Positions 26,440 through 35,199 of a DNA stretch of 64,000 bases are shown one piece after another. The position numbers and the translations under genes are program-made. Origin of the DNA: Thalassospira sp. MCCC 1A01148 (GTDB lineage Bacteria; Pseudomonadota; Alphaproteobacteria; Rhodospirillales; Thalassospiraceae). Below the pieces are notes generated by a model. That model was not told the DNA's origin. It saw nothing but the letters and a program-made list of their open reading frames with translations, and made no database searches. The stretch covers positions 186,001 through 250,000 of the forward strand of contig NZ_LPVZ01000019.1 in assembly GCF_001613795.1 (NCBI RefSeq). The letters run 5' to 3'. Numbering within the stretch: position 1 is the first letter of the stretch; each line of letters starts with the position of its first letter.

Positions 26440-26793
26440 ATGGTAAATATCGCGCCTTTTTCTGATCTTCCGTCGTCCAATCCCGTCCGTCAGGCAAGCC
26501 CGATCGCCCAGCAACGCGGCGACGAACAACGATTTGCCGATCAAAGCCGGATTATTGACGGGACACGTGCCACTGTCCTGACATCTGATCAGGAAATTGA
26601 ACGCGCCGTTCAGTCCTATCAGCGCGACCGCAGTGAACAGAGACAGTTTCTAAAAGACGGCGAACAAAAGACGCAATCGGATCAGTATATCGAAAAGTTC
26701 GCGTCCCCGACCTATAACGCGTCGGGCAATTCATTAAATAACCTGACCGCCAGTTCCGGCGGTCGTGGACAGTATTTCGACATTCTGACCTGA
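26440..26793 (+). CDS. Small hydrophilic protein with C-terminal GRGQ-x-x-DI motif
   Basis: Unrecognised 117-aa protein, rich in Gln, Ser, Asn and charged residues, with no signal peptide or membrane segment and probably largely disordered. A central charged stretch (EIERAVQSYQRDRSEQRQFL) may be helical. It ends GGRGQYFDILT. The same pattern closes another small unlinked protein in this window (GRGQVIDIYA at 50.1 kb), which suggests a shared C-terminal function such as a binding tail. It follows the EAL-CBS-GGDEF gene by 128 bp and precedes a hairpin. Confidence 0.6.
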   Translation: MVNIAPFSDLPSSNPVRQASPIAQQRGDEQRFADQSRIIDGTRATVLTSDQEIERAVQSYQRDRSEQRQFLKDGEQKTQSDQYIEKFASPTYNASGNSLNNLTASSGGRGQYFDILT

Positions 26794-26798
26794 TCCAT

Positions 26799-26835
26799 CA
26801 TCGGTCTTTATCCATCAGATGCCTAAAGACCGATG
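26799..26835. terminator. Hairpin between convergent genes
   Basis: CATCGGTCTTTA and TAAAGACCGATG form a perfect 12-bp stem with a 13-nt loop, followed on the plus strand by ACCTTTTG. It overlaps the stop codon of the minus-strand hydrolase gene, so it may serve both converging transcripts, though the T-runs are poor. Confidence 0.5.
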
Positions 26836-27467
26836 ACCTTTTGCACAGCACCCCATTCCCATATCAAGTCTGCTAGCCGGTCGTAACCCGCTGCATCCGG
26901 GTGATAGCCGTCACCGCGTCGAAGGGCGCGCTGCCATGTGTCATCGGCAAGTGTTGTGGCATGCAGATCCAGATATGGCACATCAAAGCCACGTGCGGTT
27001 TCCAGGTAAATCTGGTTTAGGCCTTCCAGTCGCTGATTGATTTCCTGACTGGATTTGCTGCCATCGATCACGGCCTGCGGTCCGACCCAAAGGGTGGGTG
27101 CCAGTTTGGATGCGGCGCCGATGATTTCCGCTGCGTTCGCCGCCGAGGCCGCCGGAGATACCCGCATGGTGGTTTCCTCGCCTCGGTCTTCGGCATGGTT
27201 GGCGTCATTGACCCCAAAACTGAAAATCAGGATTGTCGGGAATTCCTCAACCATCCGCAGGCTGGCTTCGTGCTGCCAGCGCGCTTTTATCCCCTCGCTC
27301 GTATCCGCCCGGATGCCAAGATTGTAAATGGTGACATCCCGCCCGGATTGCTCCAAAAGGCGCTGACCAAGACGCATCGGCCAACCGCCCTTCTTGGCGT
27401 CACGAACACCGTTGACCAAGCTGTCACCAAAACAGCAAATCCGATGTCCAATCGTACCTTTATTCAT
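26823..27467 (-). CDS. SGNH/GDSL-family hydrolase
   Basis: Esterase or lipase-type hydrolase of 214 aa without a signal peptide, so probably cytoplasmic. Block I is CFGDSLVNG with the nucleophilic Ser, an oxyanion Gly lies in NLGIRADTS, block III is FGVNDANH (Asn), and block V is GDGYHPDAAGY with the catalytic Asp and His. The start codon overlaps the stop of cca by ATGA, so the two are translationally coupled. It is last in a five-gene minus-strand operon with DUF1285, NUDIX, DUF6111 and cca. Substrate unknown. Confidence 0.88.
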   Translation of the reverse strand: MNKGTIGHRICCFGDSLVNGVRDAKKGGWPMRLGQRLLEQSGRDVTIYNLGIRADTSEGIKARWQHEASLRMVEEFPTILIFSFGVNDANHAEDRGEETTMRVSPAASAANAAEIIGAASKLAPTLWVGPQAVIDGSKSSQEINQRLEGLNQIYLETARGFDVPYLDLHATTLADDTWQRALRRGDGYHPDAAGYDRLADLIWEWGAVQKVIGL

Positions 27468-28798
27468 TGCGCTTCCTCGTCGCCCACTTGGGATTGGCGG
27501 GCAAGATAATCCATCAGTTCATTCGGATCAGGTTTGAAATCATGCTCAAGCCAGTATTCTTCTGCCTGCCTTAGCAAAACACCAACACGCGGCCCCGCAG
27601 TCGCCAAACCCGCGTTCAAGATATCGCGCCCTTGTATTGGCAAAGTAACCGGTTGCCAGTTTGTCGCGGCTTCAAGAAGGGTTTTCCATTCTTCGTTTTC
27701 CGCACGCGTGCAGCGTGGCGGTACAGAGGCACGCGCACTCCATGCCAAAAGCACAGCATCGCGAAAAGCCGCAGCCCCCATCCGGTAAAGATCACGACGC
27801 ACCGTTTCAATCGGCAGTTTCGGATTGATCAGTGGTGCGTGGGCAACCATTTCCGCAAACCGGTCAGTTTCCTCGTTCGACAACCGCAGACCACGTGCAA
27901 AGCGTTCTGCAGAGGCCAGATCGTCTTCCTGTTCACCATGTTTTCCGGTGTCATCGTCTGGTGCAAATAATGACGCTAGTCTGCGCAAGGGATCCGGCCG
28001 GATGGTCGGATCAGCAAGCGCGGTGCTATCAAGCCACTGCATGATGCGCAGGCAATCTGTATGGATCAGTTGGGGCAGAACAGCCGGCAGAATACCAAAC
28101 CCGATCATGTCATTGACCGTACTTGCAGGGCTTGGCGATCGGAGCAGTTTGAAAATCTCGTCGCGAATGCGTTCAATCGAGATGCTGCGCAGCCCGTTCA
28201 CCGCCTTTCGGCATGCCTCTGCGCCGACAGGGTCAATTGGCATACTGCCAAACCACGCCTGAAAGCGGAAAAACCGCAATATACGCAGGAAGTCCTCTGC
28301 AATGCGGCTTTCAGCAACACCGATAAAACGGACCCGCCCTGCCCGTAAATCGGTTTCGCCGTCGAACGGGTCATAGATGGTGCCATCAAGGTCACAATAT
28401 ATCGCATTGAAGGTGAAATCGCGGCGCTTGGCATCTTCAAGCCAACTGTCGGTAAAGGCGACCTCTGCATGGCGGCCATCGGTCAGAACATCGACCCGCA
28501 AGGTGGTGATTTCATAGGCCGAAGCATCGGTTATCGCCGTGACGGTCCCGTGTTTAAGCCCGGTCGGGATTACCCGAATGCCTGCCTTTTCCAATGCTGA
28601 CTGGGTTTCCTCAGGCGCAAGGTCGCAGGCAATATCGACATCGACCAGATCACGTTGCAGCAACGCATCGCGCACCACGCCGCCGACAAAGCGCGCGCAA
28701 CCACCTTGCTGCGCAATAGCATCAAACACGCGGGCGGTATCATCGGCGGCCATGATCCCGTATGGCCGCAATCTGCCGGTTACTTCAAGTGCTGTCAT
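27464..28798 (-). CDS. cca: CCA tRNA nucleotidyltransferase / polyA-polymerase family
   Basis: Class II nucleotidyltransferase of 444 aa that adds or repairs the CCA end of tRNAs. The head domain has FVGGVVRDALL (G-G-x-x-R-D), the metal-binding DVDIA and the RRDFTFNAI motif; a neck and helical body follow. The ATG beginning MTALEVTGRL is chosen over one 33 nt upstream because it gives a normal N-terminus. Bacterial members of this branch are hard to tell from poly(A) polymerases, but an alphaproteobacterium with a single such gene uses it for CCA addition. Overlaps the hydrolase gene by 4 nt. Confidence 0.9.
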   Translation of the reverse strand: MTALEVTGRLRPYGIMAADDTARVFDAIAQQGGCARFVGGVVRDALLQRDLVDVDIACDLAPEETQSALEKAGIRVIPTGLKHGTVTAITDASAYEITTLRVDVLTDGRHAEVAFTDSWLEDAKRRDFTFNAIYCDLDGTIYDPFDGETDLRAGRVRFIGVAESRIAEDFLRILRFFRFQAWFGSMPIDPVGAEACRKAVNGLRSISIERIRDEIFKLLRSPSPASTVNDMIGFGILPAVLPQLIHTDCLRIMQWLDSTALADPTIRPDPLRRLASLFAPDDDTGKHGEQEDDLASAERFARGLRLSNEETDRFAEMVAHAPLINPKLPIETVRRDLYRMGAAAFRDAVLLAWSARASVPPRCTRAENEEWKTLLEAATNWQPVTLPIQGRDILNAGLATAGPRVGVLLRQAEEYWLEHDFKPDPNELMDYLARQSQVGDEEAQ

Positions 28799-28849
28799 CG
28801 TTGCTTTGTTACCGCATATCCACTGTCGCAACGGGGGGTTGGGTTATGG

Positions 28850-29137
28850 CTATTCCTTGGGCTCGAAATAGCCCGGTTCAACCACGCCGTCGCGCAATAC
28901 CGGCGCATGATAAATGGAATCGGGCGGCGCACCAGTCCCAAGTGCGGTGAAAATCAGGATTGCGGCGGTCAGTAACACACCCAAACCAAACAGCATAAGC
29001 CACGGCCCCTTGTTCCAGGGCGGGATAATATCATGACCTTCGCGGATGGCCTTTATACGTGCCCATTTCAGCCACAGTCCGTAAATCACAAAGGGCAGGA
29101 TCAGAGGAAGACCGATCTGGATGATTTGTCGCAACAT
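28850..29137 (-). CDS. DUF6111-type small membrane protein
   Basis: A 95-aa protein with two hydrophobic segments (about residues 5-25 and 46-66). The intervening basic loop is WLKWARIKAIREG and the tail has the pattern YHAPVLRDGVVEPGYF. I recognise it as DUF6111, a family found beside cca and NUDIX genes in alphaproteobacteria. The function is unknown. It is 23 nt after the NUDIX gene and 51 nt before cca on the same strand. Confidence 0.8.
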   Translation of the reverse strand: MLRQIIQIGLPLILPFVIYGLWLKWARIKAIREGHDIIPPWNKGPWLMLFGLGVLLTAAILIFTALGTGAPPDSIYHAPVLRDGVVEPGYFEPKE

Positions 29138-29160
29138 AAAGCTCTGTCCTAATATTCGGA

Positions 29161-29805
29161 TTAACGGTTAAGTGATGGTGCATTGGCCCGGATGACTTCG
29201 GAAAAATTGACCAGCATCCCGGCTGTTGCCCCCCAGATGTAATATTCTCGATACGGGATCGCAAAATAACGCCTGCGGGTACCTTCAAATGTCACGGTTT
29301 GCAGTTTCTGGTTTCGCGGATCAAGAATGAAATTGAGCGGAACTTCAAAGACTTCGGCCACTTCGTGATCATCAGGTTTCAGGTCGAAGGGCGGAGTCAC
29401 AAGACCAATCACCGGTGTCACCTGATAACCGGTCACTGTGTAGTAATCGTCAATCCGCCCAACCAAATCGATATGATGTCGCGCGAGACCGATTTCCTCT
29501 TCTGTTTCGCGAAGCGCGGTTTCTTCCAATGTCGCATCGATTTCTTCCTGCCGCCCGCCGGGAAAACTGATCTGGCCAGCATGGTCGCTGAGATGATCAG
29601 TACGCCTTGTCAGAATCACATGCAACCCGGCATCGCGTTTGACCAAAGGCACCAGAACGGCGGCTGGACGCGACACCAGTTCGCCATCGGCAAAGGCACG
29701 CGCACGGGATTTAGAACCCGGGAAATCGACAGCATGATCACCACGGCGCTGCAAAACATCGCCCGCGGGCGCGCGCAAGGCTGCAATGATATCATCGGGT
29801 GTCAT
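29161..29805 (-). CDS. NUDIX hydrolase, CoA pyrophosphatase-like
   Basis: Predicted NudL-type CoA diphosphatase of 214 aa, splitting CoA into 3',5'-ADP and phosphopantetheine. The Nudix segment runs from FPGGRQEEID to ALRETEEEIGL with the RExxEE core. Just before it is LTRRTDHLSDHAGQISFPGG, characteristic of CoA-specific members. The start codon overlaps the DUF1285 stop by ATGA. Second gene of the DUF1285-NUDIX-DUF6111-cca-SGNH operon. Confidence 0.88.
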   Translation of the reverse strand: MTPDDIIAALRAPAGDVLQRRGDHAVDFPGSKSRARAFADGELVSRPAAVLVPLVKRDAGLHVILTRRTDHLSDHAGQISFPGGRQEEIDATLEETALRETEEEIGLARHHIDLVGRIDDYYTVTGYQVTPVIGLVTPPFDLKPDDHEVAEVFEVPLNFILDPRNQKLQTVTFEGTRRRYFAIPYREYYIWGATAGMLVNFSEVIRANAPSLNR

Positions 29806-30383
29806 TCGGTGGCCTCCATCCGACCGATCTCAAAGAACTGGCCATGACTATACACACCGATACGGATCATATTGTTATCAGGGTCATTTATTTCTTCGGC
29901 CAGTTCGACCAACTGATAGAAAACCGCGCGGTTCAGACGGGCCTCAAGCCCGCGCTCCAGCCCGATATAGGGCGAAGGTTCATCCGTTTCGGGATCATGT
30001 TCGACACGCAGGGGGTGGTCGCTATCGAGTTCGACCCACTGGTCGATATTGGTCCGAAAGCGGATGTTCTGATCCTTGCCTTTGCCTTCGTTTTGCATCT
30101 CGATCGCGATGAAGGCGACATCTTCGACATCAATTCGCGCCATCTCGGCGGGGGTAACCAACCAGTGGCCGCCTTCCTCGTCACGCTGCAGCACGGAAGA
30201 AAAAAGCTTTACCAGTTCAATTCGGCCGATTGGCCCATCTTGATAGAACCAGGTGCCATCACGACCTATAGACATAGGTATGTCGCCGCAAATTTGTGGA
30301 TGTCGACCGGTATCAGGCTTTTGCCCCCGAAGGCGCGTCCACAATTTCTCGGCGAGATCGACGGTTTTTTGGTTATCATTCAT
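29802..30383 (-). CDS. DUF1285 family protein
   Basis: A 193-aa soluble protein matching DUF1285: CGDIPMSIGRDGTWFYQDGPIGR near residue 35, then LVKLFSSVLQRDEEGGHWLVTPAE, and a C-terminal YIGLERGLEARLNRAVFYQLVE. No catalytic motif is known for the family. It heads the minus-strand operon and is divergent from the MoxR gene across about 110 bp; I recall this DUF1285/MoxR pairing as common in alphaproteobacteria, which hints at a functional link. Confidence 0.85.
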   Translation of the reverse strand: MNDNQKTVDLAEKLWTRLRGQKPDTGRHPQICGDIPMSIGRDGTWFYQDGPIGRIELVKLFSSVLQRDEEGGHWLVTPAEMARIDVEDVAFIAIEMQNEGKGKDQNIRFRTNIDQWVELDSDHPLRVEHDPETDEPSPYIGLERGLEARLNRAVFYQLVELAEEINDPDNNMIRIGVYSHGQFFEIGRMEATE

Positions 30384-30496
30384 GCTGTAGAGTTGATCCT
30401 GAACCAGACGTTTTCCCGTTTCACTTAACCGATTTCATCTGCGTTCTTCGACCTGCTATCGCCTGCACTGCAACATAGGAAGCACAGTCAACCGCC

Positions 30497-31537
30497 ATGA
30501 CAAACGCGCCAAAATTTCCCGAAGAAATGGGTTTCTCCCAGGAAAGCAGTCTGGAACGCGATGCAACTCGTCTGGACGAGTGCGTCTCACGGCTGGCCGA
30601 AGCCCGCAAAATGGTTTCCAGTATTATATTTGGGCAGAATGATGCCGTAGAGCAAACACTTATCGGAATTTTATCCGGTGGACATGTTCTGATGGTTGGT
30701 GCGCCGGGCCTTGGCAAGTCATTGCTTGCCCATACGCTGGGCAAGGTTCTTGGCCTGCTTGACAAGCGTGTCCAGTTTACGCCCGATCTGATGCCTGCTG
30801 ATATTCTGGGCTCTGAAGTTCTTGAAGAAGGCGCAGATGGCAAACGCGCGTTTCGCTTTATCAAGGGACCGGTATTTTGCCAGTTGCTTTTGGCCGACGA
30901 AATCAACCGTGCCAGCCCGCGTACACAGTCGGCCCTGTTGCAAGCCATGCAGGAACGCGAAGTATCTGTTGCCGGTTACAGCCACAAGCTGCCCGAACCG
31001 TTCCACGTTCTGGCAACCCAGAACCCGCTGGAGCAGGAAGGCACCTATCCCCTGCCCGAAGCACAGCTTGACCGTTTCCTGCTTGAAGTACGTCTTGGCT
31101 ATCCCAATGCCGATGAAGAACGCAAGATCGTGACCGAGACCACCGGCCGTTATCCGACCCGCCCGCGCCAGGTTCTCCAGACCGATGATCTGGTCGAGGC
31201 ACAGGACTTTGTCCGGCGCCTTCCGATGCCTGACCGGGTCTTGGACACGATCGTCGCACTGTGTCGCGAATGCCGTCCTGAAAGCACATCACTTGCCGAA
31301 ATTCGCGAAAATGTGGCCTGGGGTCCCGGTACACGTGCCGCACAGGCCCTGTCACTGGCATGCCGGGCACGGGCCATGCTGTTTGGCCGCTTCGCGCCAT
31401 CCATCGAAGACATCGAAGAACTTGCCGTCCCTGTCCTGCGCCATCGTTTCGGTCTGACCTATGGTGCCCGCGCCGAGGGCTTTACCGCCAAGGGACTGAT
31501 AACCGATGCGCTGGCCCATCTGCAGGAGAACAGCTAA
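30497..31537 (+). CDS. MoxR-family AAA+ ATPase
   Basis: AAA+ chaperone of 346 aa. Walker A is VGAPGLGKS, Walker B LLLADEINRASPRTQSALLQAMQE, sensor 1 LATQNPLEQEGTYPLPEAQLDRF, and sensor 2 lies in the C-terminal helical lid. MoxR proteins work with VWA-domain partners to mature or assemble client complexes. The next three genes (DUF58, BatA/DUF4159, VWA-like membrane protein) are exactly such partners, each overlapping or abutting the one before, so the four form one unit. The client is unknown. Confidence 0.95.
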   Translation: MTNAPKFPEEMGFSQESSLERDATRLDECVSRLAEARKMVSSIIFGQNDAVEQTLIGILSGGHVLMVGAPGLGKSLLAHTLGKVLGLLDKRVQFTPDLMPADILGSEVLEEGADGKRAFRFIKGPVFCQLLLADEINRASPRTQSALLQAMQEREVSVAGYSHKLPEPFHVLATQNPLEQEGTYPLPEAQLDRFLLEVRLGYPNADEERKIVTETTGRYPTRPRQVLQTDDLVEAQDFVRRLPMPDRVLDTIVALCRECRPESTSLAEIRENVAWGPGTRAAQALSLACRARAMLFGRFAPSIEDIEELAVPVLRHRFGLTYGARAEGFTAKGLITDALAHLQENS

Positions 31538-32491
31538 TTGGTCACCGCCCCCGCGCATGATCATGTTGCCGCCGCCCGCGCCCTTGCGGCCCGACTGCCC
31601 CAGCTGATTGATGAGTCGCGCCGAACGGCCATCAGTCTGCGCAGTGGTCTGCACGGCAATCGCAAGGTCGGACCGGGCAGCGATTTCTGGCAGTTCCGCC
31701 CCTATGTCCCGGGCGATCCGACCAACCAGATAGACTGGCGTCGTTCGGCGCGCAGCGAGCACACCTTCATCCGACAAACCGAATGGCAAGCCAGTCACAA
31801 TTACTGGATCTGGCCGGTTCTTTCGCCATCAACCTATTGGGCATCGAAAGACAGCCTTCCATCAAAGGCAGAGCGCACCCTGATCATCGCCATTGCGCTG
31901 GCTGATCTTTTGATCCGCAACGGTGAAACCGTTGGCACTTTTGATGGTGAACGCACGCGTATCACTTCGGCAGAACATCTTGAAAAGCTGGCCCATGCGA
32001 TGCTGGCAAGTCCGCAAAGCATTTCCGATCAGGGCACAAACATTCATCCCGGACGGAAACATTCGGTTCTAATTCTGGGTGACTTCCTTGAATTTTCTGA
32101 TGAAACCGAAAGATCGACGCAAACTGTTCGGCGATTGGGGCAATATCAAAATGACGGGGCGCTGGTTCAGATTCTTGATCCTGCGGAGATCACCCCGCCA
32201 TATCAGGGGCGTGTTGATCTGTTCGATACCGACGATCAGATGATTTTTCGCAGCGAAAAGTTCGAAGACCTTGCCGATGGTTTTAAAAAGCGCGCGCAAA
32301 AATGGCGCGCGCAGGTCCGCGATGCCGCGCGTCATAATGACTGGCTCTATGACCGCCACGTCACATCAGAAAGCGCCAGCCCGACCCTGCTTGCGCTTTA
32401 TCAGCATCTGAGCGAACGACAAAACCAAAGCGGGTCAAACGGGCGGGGTCGCCCGAACCTGCAGCGTGCCAACAGGCAGGAGACGTCATGA
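31538..32491 (+). CDS. DUF58 protein, MoxR partner
   Basis: A 317-aa DUF58 protein. It carries the family signature SDFWQFRPYVPGDPTNQIDWRRSAR with the FIRQTEW follow-on, then a degenerate VWA-like domain (VLILGDFLEF). It lacks membrane segments. The start is TTG directly abutting the MoxR stop codon, with CAGGAG about 10 nt upstream inside moxR, so translation is coupled. The stop overlaps the next ATG by ATGA. Confidence 0.9.
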   Translation: MVTAPAHDHVAAARALAARLPQLIDESRRTAISLRSGLHGNRKVGPGSDFWQFRPYVPGDPTNQIDWRRSARSEHTFIRQTEWQASHNYWIWPVLSPSTYWASKDSLPSKAERTLIIAIALADLLIRNGETVGTFDGERTRITSAEHLEKLAHAMLASPQSISDQGTNIHPGRKHSVLILGDFLEFSDETERSTQTVRRLGQYQNDGALVQILDPAEITPPYQGRVDLFDTDDQMIFRSEKFEDLADGFKKRAQKWRAQVRDAARHNDWLYDRHVTSESASPTLLALYQHLSERQNQSGSNGRGRPNLQRANRQETS

Positions 32492-35199
32492 GCCTTTCGG
32501 CCATTACATTCCTGTACCCCGCGATGCTGGCCGGACTGATGGTTTTACCGATTGTCTGGCTTCTGATCAGATCGGCACCGCGTTCACCAAAAACCATTGT
32601 TTTCCCGGCAGCTCGCATCTTGCGCGGTCTTAAAAGTAATCGCCGCGACATCCAGCGTGCCCCGATTTGGCAGACCATTCTGCGGTGTCTTATCCTGACA
32701 CTTCTGATCATTGCCGCCGCCCGCCCGGTGATGAACCGAAATGATTTTGCCGCCGATGATGGCGCGATCCTGATCATTGCCGATAATGGCTGGGACAGTG
32801 CGGCGAACTGGCGACAATACCGGACGGCACTGGACCAGATCGCCAACCAGGCCCGTTTTGATCTGCAAACAGTTTATATCGCACAAACCGTGCCCGAGGC
32901 CGCCGGTGCAAGCACATGGAAGCTTCCCGACATTGTCGGGCCGGTATCCCCCGCCGACACCACAAGCCTGTTTGACAGGTTGCAACCACGCCCCTGGTCG
33001 GCCGATTACACCGCACTGTCGGATCTGATTTCAGAACGCCCGGAAATGAACCGGTCGGTTGGAAGCATTCTGTGGCTGACAGGGCAAATGGACAGTCCCG
33101 ACAAAGCGGAACTGGCATCCGAGTTACTTGATATCGCACCAATCACCATCATCTCGCCGACCACAACAGATCGTATTGCCATCCGGTCATTGAACCGGTC
33201 CGGAACGGGCATGGTTGCGACATTGAGCCATAATCGCGATGACCTTCCACGCACAGTCAACCTTCTGGCCCGTGGAGAGCGCGGCAATGTGATCCTGCGC
33301 CATTCGGTTGATCTGGCAGCCAATACCGACCAAAGCGACGTCGCCATAATGCTGCCCAGTGATATCTCCAACGCGATACAGTCTGTCGGGATCGAGGGTA
33401 TCGAAAGTGCCGCAACGATGTTCCAGACCGGGGCGCGCTGGCAGCAACGTCGGGTTGGCGTCGTTGCCAGTTCCGGCGATGGTCCGGGGGTATTGTCTGA
33501 TCAGTACTTCTTTCTTGATCGTGCGTTATCGCCCTATGCGGATGTGACCTATGCCCCACTGGGGACTTTGTTGGAAAACGGGGTCGATGTTCTGGTCTCC
33601 GCCGGGCCGATTTCCGGTCTGGGTAGCCAGTTTGACGCGCTTGAACGGTGGATCAATCAAGGCGGTATGCTGGTCCGCTTCGCAGGCGACAGTTCATCGC
33701 AAATCGGCAATGACTTTCTGCCCGTCAGGCTCAGACTGGGCAACCGGGACTTTGGCGGATCAATGTCATGGGAGAAACCTAAAAGGTTGCTCGATTTCCC
33801 GGAAAACAGTCCGTTTCACGGTATCGCTGTCCCCGGTGACATCACCGTCACCCGACAATTGCTGGCCGAACCTGACCCGGACATTGTCAGCAAAACATGG
33901 GCGCGCCTGACCGACGGCACACCGCTGATTACCAGCGCACCGCGCAACGCTGGCCGACTTGTGCTGTTCCATGTCACACCATGGGCGGATTGGTCGAACC
34001 TGCCGATGTCGGGCCTGTTTGTGGAGCTGTGGCAAAAGATCCTTCCACTTGCCAGTCCGAGCAATCGCAGCGATGCCGAACTTCAAAGCAGTCTTCCGGC
34101 GCAAACCGTGTTGGACGGTTTTGGGCATCCGCACCAACCAGACGCGCTCATCTTGCCGGTTCAAACACCGCTGCCAACACCGAGCCCGCGCCATCCACCG
34201 GGCATTTACGGCGAAAACGGACAAGCAGTTGCACTTAATCTTGGTCCGTCGCTTACAGATATCGGGCGCGATGTCGTATGGCCGTCTGGCGTCAGCACAC
34301 GCGAAGTCACCGATCAAAACCAGATAGACCTTGCAGCCCTTTGTTTGTTGGCGGCTTTCATTCTTGTTCTGTTTGATGCCTTGATCTTGCTTGTTCTAAA
34401 CCATGTGTCCCTGCGCCGAAGTCGCCGCAGCAATGCCCTGACGTCGGTCTTGCTCGCGGTTATCCTTACCGGGGCCAGCATCGCCGTCATGCACCCTTTG
34501 CCTTCGGCAGCCGCAACCAACCTGCCCGAGGCCGCATTGCAGCCACGCCTGGCCTATCTGGAAACCGGGAATGCGCCGGTGGATCGTCTTAGCCACGCGG
34601 GCATGACCGGGCTTACCGAAATATTGCGTCGGCGCAGTGCAGCGGATTTGAACAGCGTTGATGGCATCAATCCGGAAACAGATGAGCTTAGCTTCTATCC
34701 CCTGATTTACTGGCCACTGGTTGATGGTCAGGAACCGTTTTCCGAACGCGCACAGGATCGCTTGAACAGATATCTTAACAATGGGGGAATGATCCTGATT
34801 GATAGCCGCGACCGCGAGGTGGAACCCGCCCGTCTGCGGCGCCTTCTGGCCGGGCTTGAAGTCCCGCTTTTGGACCGCGCGCCAAGTGATCACATCCTGT
34901 TTCGCAGTTTCTATCTGCTGGATCACGCCTTTGGCCGGTTTTCAGAACCGCTTTGGCTTGACGCCCGCCCCAGTCAGCGACTGGACGGTGTGGCTTCCGT
35001 TTTGTTTGGTGGCAATGACTGGGCGTCGGCATGGATCATCCCGGAAGGCCGCGATGATCTGCGCAATGAAGACATTTCGCCGCGCCAACGTGAAATGGCC
35101 TATCGGTTTGGTGTTAATCTGGTGATGTATGCCCTTACGGGAAGCTACAAGGGCGATCAGGTGCATATCCCGGCCATCCTTGAAAGGTTGGGCCGATGA
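32488..35199 (+). CDS. Membrane protein with BatA N-terminus and C-terminal DUF4159
   Basis: A 903-aa inner-membrane protein. It begins with a BatA-type segment (SAITFLYPAMLAGLMVLP, then a second helix near residues 67-85) as in aerotolerance proteins. A VWA-like domain follows whose MIDAS position reads DNGWD instead of DxSxS, so metal binding there is probably lost. A central region resembles a glutamine-amidotransferase-like fold. Two more helices (about 611-635 and 650-672) precede a C-terminal DUF4159 domain (about 690-895; LAYLETGNAPVDR, then LIYWPLVDGQEPF and GGMILIDSRD). Overlaps both neighbours by 4 nt. Confidence 0.87.
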   Translation: MSLSAITFLYPAMLAGLMVLPIVWLLIRSAPRSPKTIVFPAARILRGLKSNRRDIQRAPIWQTILRCLILTLLIIAAARPVMNRNDFAADDGAILIIADNGWDSAANWRQYRTALDQIANQARFDLQTVYIAQTVPEAAGASTWKLPDIVGPVSPADTTSLFDRLQPRPWSADYTALSDLISERPEMNRSVGSILWLTGQMDSPDKAELASELLDIAPITIISPTTTDRIAIRSLNRSGTGMVATLSHNRDDLPRTVNLLARGERGNVILRHSVDLAANTDQSDVAIMLPSDISNAIQSVGIEGIESAATMFQTGARWQQRRVGVVASSGDGPGVLSDQYFFLDRALSPYADVTYAPLGTLLENGVDVLVSAGPISGLGSQFDALERWINQGGMLVRFAGDSSSQIGNDFLPVRLRLGNRDFGGSMSWEKPKRLLDFPENSPFHGIAVPGDITVTRQLLAEPDPDIVSKTWARLTDGTPLITSAPRNAGRLVLFHVTPWADWSNLPMSGLFVELWQKILPLASPSNRSDAELQSSLPAQTVLDGFGHPHQPDALILPVQTPLPTPSPRHPPGIYGENGQAVALNLGPSLTDIGRDVVWPSGVSTREVTDQNQIDLAALCLLAAFILVLFDALILLVLNHVSLRRSRRSNALTSVLLAVILTGASIAVMHPLPSAAATNLPEAALQPRLAYLETGNAPVDRLSHAGMTGLTEILRRRSAADLNSVDGINPETDELSFYPLIYWPLVDGQEPFSERAQDRLNRYLNNGGMILIDSRDREVEPARLRRLLAGLEVPLLDRAPSDHILFRSFYLLDHAFGRFSEPLWLDARPSQRLDGVASVLFGGNDWASAWIIPEGRDDLRNEDISPRQREMAYRFGVNLVMYALTGSYKGDQVHIPAILERLGR

